Source: Desulfosporosinus sp. UBA5188
GTDB taxonomy: Bacteria; Bacillota; Desulfitobacteriia; Desulfitobacteriales; Desulfitobacteriaceae
Direction: 5' to 3'
NCBI GenBank assembly: GCA_002413075.1
Contig: DHWG01000169.1
Coordinates: 1-7,463 of the forward strand
DNA: 7,463 nt
In this document: piece by piece, positions 1-4,966 of the stretch
Numbering within the stretch: position 1 is the stretch's first letter
How the letters are laid out: every line of letters starts with the position of its first letter
Notes under the pieces: generated by a model
The model's database searches: none
Seen by the model: only the letters and a program-made list of their open reading frames with translations
Told to the model about the DNA's origin: nothing
Program-made: the position numbers and the translations under genes

Positions 1-689
1 ATAATCCTTAACAAGGTCCCTTGGCCAAGACCTAATCCCAAACTTTGATAGGACTGTGACATATATAGAAGCTGAATATTTAGGCCATTAGACTTAGCAA
101 TTGAAAAGCAGAGTACGCCAAGACTCATTAAACCTAAAACCGATATGACTTTAGGATAACCTCTAACTTTATGAATCGTTGAATTGTTAGAGTAATAACC
201 CAATAAGAAAAATGGCAAGAAGGCAACGGTTCTTGAAAAGGATAATATTGAGCTATACTGATCCAGTGACGGATCCACCATTCCCACAAGTAAACCTAAA
301 ACGATGCTTAATCCCAGCATCCATTTTATCCTGATAAGATCCTTTAATAACAATCTCCAAATAAACAAACTGAGTAAGTACCATAATGTCCACCCTGGGA
401 TGTACAGTGGAAATGTAAAATCGCCCACCGACGCGTACCAAATAATATTGAAAACTATAAAAGGTATTAACAAGTCTTTAACGGCATTCTTTCTGCACTT
501 GTCAACATCCTTAGAAAAATACCCAGAAATGAAGACGAATAATGGCATATGAAATATATATATAAAGATGTATAGACTTCTTGAGGCAATATTCGTATCA
601 ATATTCTTCAAGGCATGACCAAGGACAACTAGGCCGATCAGCAAGACTTTTACATTATCCAATAAATAATTCCGATTTTTATCGCCCAT
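1..689 (-). CDS. Acyltransferase-3 family membrane protein (NolL/fucose 4-O-acetylase-like), 3' end outside window
   Basis: The frame is open for 229 codons from ATG at 689 to the left edge, so the C-terminus is missing. The family transfers acyl (usually acetyl) groups to sugars of surface polysaccharides and sits in the cytoplasmic membrane with about ten helices. Visible signatures are the N-terminal NYLLDN followed by a hydrophobic helix and GH (residues 24-25, the family's catalytic-type His), FHMPLFVFISGYF (46-58) and PGWTLWYLLSLF (98-109). At least four further hydrophobic segments follow, around 70-86, 122-137, 155-168 and 183-199. An in-frame TAG lies six codons upstream, and no other start codon lies between it and this ATG. 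The ribosome-binding site is weak (GGGGCG). Family membership is secure from the motifs. The acceptor sugar is unknown, and no polysaccharide genes are visible nearby to suggest one. Confidence 0.85.
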   Translation of the reverse strand, partial: MGDKNRNYLLDNVKVLLIGLVVLGHALKNIDTNIASRSLYIFIYIFHMPLFVFISGYFSKDVDKCRKNAVKDLLIPFIVFNIIWYASVGDFTFPLYIPGWTLWYLLSLFIWRLLLKDLIRIKWMLGLSIVLGLLVGMVDPSLDQYSSILSFSRTVAFLPFFLLGYYSNNSTIHKVRGYPKVISVLGLMSLGVLCFSIAKSNGLNIQLLYMSQSYQSLGLGLGQGTLLRI

Positions 690-786
690 TAATACGCCCC
701 GAGCCTATTTTAGCACAAAGATCACTGGACAGGTAATGAAAATATACCCATATGGTGACAACGAGGCTGAAGCAGGCAATGAAACA

Positions 787-811
787 CGATAGTATCCAGT
801 GGAGACTATCG
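787..811. repeat. 25-bp near-perfect palindrome between spo0E-like gene and acyltransferase
   Basis: Arms 787-798 and 800-811 pair over 12 positions with a single A/G mismatch (794/804) around a one-base centre (799). The outer seven pairs are CGATAGT/ACTATCG. It begins about 35 bp after the Spo0E-like stop on the minus strand. No T-tract follows on either strand, so it looks more like an operator or processing hairpin than an intrinsic terminator. Confidence 0.5.
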
Positions 812-845
812 CCGTAGGATGTAGTGAAGATCAAAATAATTCCAC

Positions 846-1013
846 TCACACGGCTGGCTTAAGCGACCATGTGGCCATTGAATAATAATCGTTAATTAAC
901 ACGTCTAATTTTCTGCTCACACTCAGCACTCTTTGATCGGTCAGCTCTTTATCTAAAGCAACCTCATGCATAAGTATTCTTAATACTTCTATTTTTTTAT
1001 GGGTAAGATTCAA
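846..1013 (-). CDS. Spo0E-family aspartyl-phosphate phosphatase (55 aa, TTG start)
   Basis: The small protein starts MNLTHKKIEVLR and ends WSLKPAV. It carries the Spo0E-family signature S-x-x-L-D-x-L-I (SRKLDVLI, residues 33-40) followed by NDYY. Family members are short helical-hairpin proteins that dephosphorylate Spo0A~P or related response regulators and so delay sporulation. The 55-aa length is typical. The start is TTG, supported by a strong ribosome-binding site, GAAGGGGG at 1023-1030 with 9-nt spacing, and by an in-frame TAA two codons upstream. The only internal ATG candidates (residues 14 and 46) would destroy the fold. It appears monocistronic, about 270 bp downstream of the transporter operon. 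Its real target, Spo0A or another regulator, cannot be read from sequence. Confidence 0.85.
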   Translation of the reverse strand: MNLTHKKIEVLRILMHEVALDKELTDQRVLSVSRKLDVLINDYYSMATWSLKPAV

Positions 1014-1022
1014 GTCTTAAAA

Positions 1023-1030
1023 CCCCCTTC
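1023..1030 (-). promoter_or_regulatory. Ribosome-binding site deciding the TTG start of the Spo0E-like gene
   Basis: GAAGGGGG on the minus strand lies 9 nt before the TTG at 1013. It is the only strong Shine-Dalgarno sequence near this frame. Confidence 0.75.
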
Positions 1031-1073
1031 CAATATAATCAATCGCGGGTCAATAAATGTAATGTACCTAACC

Positions 1074-1128
1074 ACTGGTTCACTGGTCTACTGGCCTACT
1101 CTTTTTTACGATTTATAGCTACTGGTCT
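1074..1128. repeat. Tandem 8-bp repeats (ACTGGTCT type) upstream of spo0E-like gene
   Basis: Three contiguous 8-mers, ACTGGTTC (1074-1081), ACTGGTCT (1082-1089) and ACTGGCCT (1090-1097), are followed by an exact ACTGGTCT at 1121-1128. The first two also form an imperfect inverted repeat (1071-1087, ACCA..TGGT ends). They lie about 60-115 bp upstream of the TTG start and could be operator sites. The rest of 1014-1280 shows no gene and no convincing sigma-A promoter or transporter-operon terminator. Confidence 0.45.
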
Positions 1129-1280
1129 ATAGTAATATATTTCCATAGCAGGTTCAACGACAAATAAGGGATATACTGTCGTAATATGTGTAAGTAAACA
1201 ATTTCCTACATAAATTCATAAATTAGCCCCAAGACATCATAATCTCATTATTCTTGAGTTTCAGCATATCGTTATACCTC

Positions 1281-2246
1281 TTATCTCATCAAGCCCTTAC
1301 TTATCAGAAATGTCGTCGAAACTTCCTCCACCGACTTCTTCTCAACGTCTGCTTGCCTGTTTAATTCAGTGATCGTCTTGGTGTCGAGCAGAGCGCTCAA
1401 CTTTTTAAGATCAGCCGCCAGTGTCGGATAGGCCTCGACGATTTCTTTTCTTACGACAGGGACCGCGTTATAGACGGCAAAAGCCTTCTTATCATCGACG
1501 AGCATAACAAGTTTATCCGTAACGATCCTCGGCTCCGTGGTGAATGCCAATGCCAAATCCCCTTTATTGGCTTTGAGCGTATCGTAGTTTAAGCCCATAG
1601 CCACATCAACGATATCGCCTTTAGGGATTTTAAAGTCATACGTCTTTTCAAAGGCAGGTAGTCCGTCAGCTCTGCCATCAAATTCTGGGAAACTCACGAA
1701 TTTCAAAGCCTCACCCTTTTTCACTTGGGCAACATAGTCCGAGATCGTCTTTAGTTGATACTTTTCAGCGATATCTGCTCGAACCACAATCCCATTCGTG
1801 TCATCCAAAGGCGCATAATCCAGCCACGCGATATTATTCTTAGCATCCCACTCTTTAATGAGTTTGTAGCTTTCCTCCGCGTCAAACACGGGGTCATGTT
1901 TCATTAAGTTGATGACCCCTGTCCCCGTGTACTCCCAATAAAGATCAATTTGGCCAGACGTCAGTGCCGGTCTAATCACCGCCAGTTCCCCTAGTCCCAT
2001 CTTATTTTCCACCGGGTATCCCAAGCCTTTTAAATACTGCAACGTCAACGTTCCTAAGATGGCTGCTTCAGTAAACGTCTTAGACGAGATCTTAATCGCA
2101 GGGCCTTTTTTAGTCGTGTCGGGGGCAGCCGTTGCCGAGGCCCCGGCAGCTGGCGCTTTTGCACCGCAGCCCATAACGCTCCCCAAAGCTAAAGCCAGAG
2201 ATAAGAACATAACAATCCCAAATGATAGTTTCAGTCTTTTGTTCAT
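1281..2246 (-). CDS. Osmoprotectant (glycine betaine/choline) ABC transporter substrate-binding lipoprotein, OpuCC/OsmF-like
   Basis: The 321-aa extracellular solute-binding protein captures quaternary-ammonium osmolytes for the transporter encoded upstream. It has a lipoprotein signal peptide with KR near the N-terminus, a hydrophobic core at about 8-23 and lipobox VMGC with Cys27. An Ala/Pro-rich linker (28-47) and an OpuAC-type domain (about 50-318) follow. Family signatures are FTEA (58-61), LGELAVIRPAL (85-95), DLYWEYTGTG (101-110) and PEFDGRADGLPAFE (187-200). The YWEYTGT wording resembles OsmF/YehZ-type proteins more than Bacillus OpuCC, so the exact substrate is uncertain. ATG is preceded by AAGGA at 9-nt spacing. 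It is the last gene of the operon and is separated from the permease gene by about 115 bp with two inverted repeats. No clear terminator follows. Confidence 0.93.
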   Translation of the reverse strand: MNKRLKLSFGIVMFLSLALALGSVMGCGAKAPAAGASATAAPDTTKKGPAIKISSKTFTEAAILGTLTLQYLKGLGYPVENKMGLGELAVIRPALTSGQIDLYWEYTGTGVINLMKHDPVFDAEESYKLIKEWDAKNNIAWLDYAPLDDTNGIVVRADIAEKYQLKTISDYVAQVKKGEALKFVSFPEFDGRADGLPAFEKTYDFKIPKGDIVDVAMGLNYDTLKANKGDLALAFTTEPRIVTDKLVMLVDDKKAFAVYNAVPVVRKEIVEAYPTLAADLKKLSALLDTKTITELNRQADVEKKSVEEVSTTFLISKGLMR

Positions 2247-2309
2247 CGACTATTTTCCTTCTTTCTTATATAAGTGTGAGAGAGACCTCAGCTCGCCACT
2301 CTTCTTCTG

Positions 2310-2325
2310 TGGGGTAGACTCCCCA
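2310..2325. repeat. Short GC-rich hairpin between permease and binding-protein genes
   Basis: TGGGG (2310-2314) and CCCCA (2321-2325) flank a 6-nt loop. Part of the loop, AGACT (2316-2320), can instead pair with AGTCT at 2330-2334. No T-tract follows on the minus strand, so termination is unlikely. An RNA-processing or stability role is inference. Confidence 0.4.
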
Positions 2326-2337
2326 ATCAAGTCTCAA

Positions 2338-2357
2338 TGTTCAACTCTAGTTGAACA
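2338..2357. repeat. Perfect 9-bp inverted repeat just after the second permease gene
   Basis: TGTTCAACT (2338-2346) and AGTTGAACA (2349-2357) are exact reverse complements around a 2-bp centre. An outer pair, TCAATG (2334-2339) and CATTGA (2362-2367), offers an alternative longer pairing. The repeat is AT-rich with no T-tract. It resembles an operator or an intercistronic RNA hairpin ahead of the binding-protein gene. Confidence 0.5.
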
Positions 2358-2360
2358 AGT

Positions 2361-3023
2361 TCATTGATAGCTTCTATCCTTCAGCCCCTCATACCAGGCG
2401 GCGTAATTCGATACTCCAGATAACTCAAACTCCGCTCCAACACGATCGCCATGAGCGCCCCGAGTCCTGCTCCCACCAACAAGTATTCTGGCCGGAAAAG
2501 CGCCAAGCCCCCCCATGATCAAATTGCCTAAGCCACCTGCTCCAATCAGAGCCGCCAGTGTCCCAATACTGACCACATAAACCGTGGCCGTTCGAATACC
2601 ACTTAGAATAATTGGCACCGCCAACGGGATCTCCACTTCTATAAGAATTCTACGTTGGGACATGCCCATACCTCTTGCCATTTCCTTAACATCAGGGCTC
2701 ACCCCCATCAACCCCGCCATTGTATTTCGGACGATGGGCAACAGACTTTGAAAGAGCAAAGCGAGTACCGCTGGTTTCAAGCCCAGACCGAGAATGGGTA
2801 ACGCTAAGGCAATCACCGCTAACCCCGGAACCGCCTGCAAAACGTTGAGTAAGTTAAGGATGACTAAGCCGAAACGTTTGAACCTCGGACGGGTTAATAA
2901 GACGCCCAGCGGTATAGAAATCAGAATCGCTAGGCTGATGGTGACCAAAACGATCATCGAATGCTCAAATAAGGCTTGTGGCGCCTTTTCGAAAAGGGCA
3001 ACCCTGAAATTCTCCCATGTCAT
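2361..3023 (-). CDS. Osmoprotectant ABC transporter permease (OpuCB/OpuCD/YehY-like), C-terminus frameshifted
   Basis: This is one of two inner-membrane permease subunits of the transporter. Residues up to about 170 are a normal BPD_transp_1 domain: hydrophobic helices, the ATPase-contacting EAA-type loop (EMARGMGMSQRR) and the conserved ALIGAGGLGNLI. After LIMGG the frame is lost at a run of seven G on the minus strand (2508-2514). The read frame continues with unrelated sequence (ARILVGGSRTRGAHGD) to a stop at 2361. Removing one G restores GLALFRPEYLLVGAG, then ALMAIVLERSLSYLEYR, stopping at 2381, which gives about 213 aa, the usual length. ATG at 3023 is preferred over TTG at 3029 because AAGGAGG sits 7 nt before it. 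The ATG overlaps the ATPase stop (TAATG). The cause may be sequencing error, a real mutation or slippage. Confidence 0.88.
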   Translation of the reverse strand: MTWENFRVALFEKAPQALFEHSMIVLVTISLAILISIPLGVLLTRPRFKRFGLVILNLLNVLQAVPGLAVIALALPILGLGLKPAVLALLFQSLLPIVRNTMAGLMGVSPDVKEMARGMGMSQRRILIEVEIPLAVPIILSGIRTATVYVVSIGTLAALIGAGGLGNLIMGGLGAFPARILVGGSRTRGAHGDRVGAEFELSGVSNYAAWYEGLKDRSYQ

Positions 3024-4138
3024 TACCAACCCTCCTTCCGGTAAACATGTCTCCGTATATCTTTGAAGGAAAGCATTCCACAGAGTTCTTCGCCCTTCAG
3101 AACTCCCAAATAATCAACGTCAAATTCTAGTAACAAAGAAAGTGCCTCGGGAAGTGAAGTGGTCGTTTGGGTAAAGGTTGTTTTGGTGCGAACAACTTTT
3201 TCCCTCAAACCCTCCATGTCACCCTTAGCCTCCTCAAACTCTGCTAAAGTCACATGCCCAAAAGGCTTACCCACTTCATTTAAGAGAAACGCTACCTCAG
3301 TGCCTGCGGCCTTCATCGCCTCACTGGCACTCGCTAATTCAGCGTCTCTTACAAGACACCCCACCGGTTGCATCGCTTCCTCGACACGATACAAGTTCAA
3401 CTTCTTCACCACTCGATCATGCCCGATAAAATTCTCAACAAACGAGTTCTTGGGATTCGTGAGGATTTCTTCCGGGGTTCCAAATTGAACGATCTTTCCA
3501 GCATTGAGGATGGCAATATTGTCCCCCATCTTTATCGCTTCGTTAATATCATGCGTGACAAAGACGATCGTCTTCTTCAGTTCCTTTTGCAGACGCAAGA
3601 ATTCATCCTGCAAATTAGTCCGTGCGATCGGATCAACCGCGCCAAAAGGCTCATCCATCAACATGATTGGCGGATCGACGGCCATCGCTCGGGCGACGCC
3701 GACTCTCTGCATTTGCCCCCCACTCAGCTGAGACGGATAGCTTCCCCGTGTCTTTTCCAGGTCAAGCCCCATCATGACGATCAGTTCATCAACCCGCTTA
3801 GCGATCTTCTCCTTCGGCCATTTATATAACCGGGGAACGATTGCAATGTTCTCAGCAATCGTCCGGTGCGGCAGAAGGCCAATCTGCTGGATCACATAGC
3901 CAATACCCATTCTTAGCTGATCCGAGTCCTTATGAGCGACCTCTTCTCCGTTAATCAGGATCTTCCCAGACGTCGGTTCGATCATCCGATTAATCATCCT
4001 TAGAATGGTGCTTTTACCGCAGCCCGAGGGACCGACTAAGGCACAAATCTCTCCGACAGGGATGGAAAGAGATAAGTTCTCCACAGCGGGCATCGCTTGA
4101 CCTGGGTACTGTTTCGTAATTTGCTGTAGTTCTATCAT
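3023..4138 (-). CDS. Osmoprotectant ABC transporter ATP-binding protein with C-terminal CBS region (OpuCA/YehX-like)
   Basis: The 371-aa cytoplasmic ATPase powers glycine betaine/choline-type uptake. The nucleotide-binding domain (about 1-240) has Walker A GPSGCGKST (36-44), a Q-loop at YVIQQIG (81-87), signature LSGGQMQR (138-145), Walker B IMLMDEP (158-164) and the switch His in VTHD (H196). Residues from about 252 to the end resemble the CBS pair of OpuCA proteins (VEEAMQPVGCLVRDAEL, later TTTSLPEALSLLLEFDVDYL and GMLSFKDIRRHV), which in this family senses ionic strength or nucleotides. I place the start at ATG 4138, overlapping the upstream stop by one base (TGATG), with AGGGGGAG just before it. 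A TTG three bases earlier is almost on top of that ribosome-binding site. The subunit should pair with both flanking permeases. Confidence 0.95.
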   Translation of the reverse strand: MIELQQITKQYPGQAMPAVENLSLSIPVGEICALVGPSGCGKSTILRMINRMIEPTSGKILINGEEVAHKDSDQLRMGIGYVIQQIGLLPHRTIAENIAIVPRLYKWPKEKIAKRVDELIVMMGLDLEKTRGSYPSQLSGGQMQRVGVARAMAVDPPIMLMDEPFGAVDPIARTNLQDEFLRLQKELKKTIVFVTHDINEAIKMGDNIAILNAGKIVQFGTPEEILTNPKNSFVENFIGHDRVVKKLNLYRVEEAMQPVGCLVRDAELASASEAMKAAGTEVAFLLNEVGKPFGHVTLAEFEEAKGDMEGLREKVVRTKTTFTQTTTSLPEALSLLLEFDVDYLGVLKGEELCGMLSFKDIRRHVYRKEGW

Positions 4139-4809
4139 CAAACTCCCCCTCTGGATCGGCTATGTCTTAATCCTTTAGGAACCGTCCATTGTTCCAAACC
4201 TCCCAGGATCGTGTCTAAAGCAATCGCAATCCCTGAGATAATTATGGCTCCAGTGACCATCATAGGGGTGTTAGAACGCACAAGGCCTTCGGAAATAAAG
4301 CGCCCTAAGTTGCGTTCTCCAATGTAGGTCGCTATGGCCGCGATACCTGTTGTCATCACCACCGTGATTCGAAAACCGGCAAAGATAATCGGCCAACCCA
4401 GCGGTACGAGAATCTCCCACATAATCCTCCGCTGACTCATGCCCATCCCTCTCGCCGCTTCTATTACATTGCGATCGACGCTTTTAACCCCGTCATAGAC
4501 ACTACGAATCAAGGGCATCATTGCATAAAGCACCAAAGCAAGCAAAGCGGATTTCCGCCCTAAGCCGAAGAAGGGAATGGACACTAAAATTGCAAACATC
4601 GACAAACTTGGAATACAAAAAATCGTATTGGCCAGGCCCAAAATTCTAGCAGCACATCGATCGCTTTTGGTCAACAATAAGCCCACCGGTACCCATATCA
4701 CTAGGGAAATCAACACCGCAGACAAAACCAGTGTAAAGTGATTTCCCGTATATTCTAGGATCGTATCCTTATTTTTCATAATAAAATCCAAGAAATTCTT
4801 TAAGGTCAA
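4138..4809 (-). CDS. Osmoprotectant ABC transporter permease, first gene of operon (OpuCB/YehW-like)
   Basis: The 223-aa inner-membrane permease has a BPD_transp_1 fold. Hydrophobic segments lie around residues 25-46, 55-80, 85-100, 145-170 and 185-205. The cytoplasmic coupling motif EAARGMGMSQRRIMWEILVP lies at about 118-137. Length and motif match the OpuCB/OpuCD family. The start is TTG at 4809, supported by GGAGGT 6 nt upstream (4816-4821). The first ATG in frame (residue 11) has no such site and would shorten the N-terminal region. The stop overlaps the ATPase start by one base, indicating translational coupling. Having a permease gene first differs from Bacillus opuC, which begins with the ATPase. 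It is one of two non-identical permeases, so the membrane core is probably a heterodimer. Confidence 0.94.
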   Translation of the reverse strand: MTLKNFLDFIMKNKDTILEYTGNHFTLVLSAVLISLVIWVPVGLLLTKSDRCAARILGLANTIFCIPSLSMFAILVSIPFFGLGRKSALLALVLYAMMPLIRSVYDGVKSVDRNVIEAARGMGMSQRRIMWEILVPLGWPIIFAGFRITVVMTTGIAAIATYIGERNLGRFISEGLVRSNTPMMVTGAIIISGIAIALDTILGGLEQWTVPKGLRHSRSRGGV

Positions 4810-4815
4810 TATTAC

Positions 4816-4821
4816 ACCTCC
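4816..4821 (-). promoter_or_regulatory. Shine-Dalgarno site deciding the TTG start of the operon's first gene
   Basis: GGAGGT on the minus strand with 6-nt spacing to TTG at 4809. No comparable site precedes the later in-frame ATG. I could not find a convincing sigma-A promoter between the terminator (4882) and this site. Confidence 0.75.
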
Positions 4822-4881
4822 AATCTTGTATGCTTATTGAAACAATCTCACTTTCATGACTATGCTCCCATATTTATATCC

Positions 4882-4919
4882 AAATAAAACAGGCCCCTAA
4901 TTCATTATAATTAGGCACC
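4882..4919 (-). terminator. Rho-independent terminator between the cell-wall protein gene and the transporter operon
   Basis: On the minus strand CCTAATT (4915-4909) pairs with AATTAGG (4902-4896) around a 6-nt loop. The stem extends outward past one G/G mismatch through a GU pair and two GC pairs. It is followed by GTTTTATTT (4890-4882). It starts about 50 bp after the cell-wall protein stop. Its 5' side overlaps an 11-bp inverted repeat that could compete with the stem. Confidence 0.7.
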
Positions 4920-4943
4920 CAATTAACTGCACTTATAATGAAT
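4900..4943. repeat. 11-bp inverted repeat overlapping the terminator (possible antiterminator)
   Basis: ATTCATTATAA (4900-4910) and TTATAATGAAT (4933-4943) are exact reverse complements separated by 22 bp. The 4900-4910 arm covers the loop and parts of both arms of the 4882-4919 terminator, so the two structures cannot form together. The TATAAT in each arm is also a -10 consensus, but neither has an acceptable -35 at 16-18 bp. Confidence 0.5.
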
Positions 4944-4966
4944 AGACTTCTATTTTCTCGATCTCG

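Noticed and set aside
253..441. 62-codon minus-strand open frame
   Set aside because: It is an out-of-frame shadow inside the acyltransferase gene.
304..552. 82-codon plus-strand open frame
   Set aside because: It lies entirely antisense to the acyltransferase, whose minus frame carries the family motifs. It has no ribosome-binding site and no recognisable protein.
1074..1128. CRISPR-like array
   Set aside because: The units are 8 bp and head-to-tail, with no spacers of suitable length and no cas genes.
1200..1280. Terminator after the binding-protein gene
   Set aside because: Only a 4-bp CTCA/TGAG pairing was found, without a following T-tract.
2059..2367. 102-codon plus-strand open frame
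   Set aside because: It is antisense to the binding-protein signal peptide and linker. The Ala-rich product reflects that coding sequence read backwards.
3159..3829. Several plus-strand frames (3159-3488, 3368-3829, 3504-3731)
   Set aside because: All are antisense to the ATPase gene, whose motifs are complete on the minus strand.
4861..4940. TATAAT sequences as operon promoter
   Set aside because: Perfect -10 hexamers occur in the inverted repeat, but no reasonable -35 lies 16-18 bp upstream on the minus strand.
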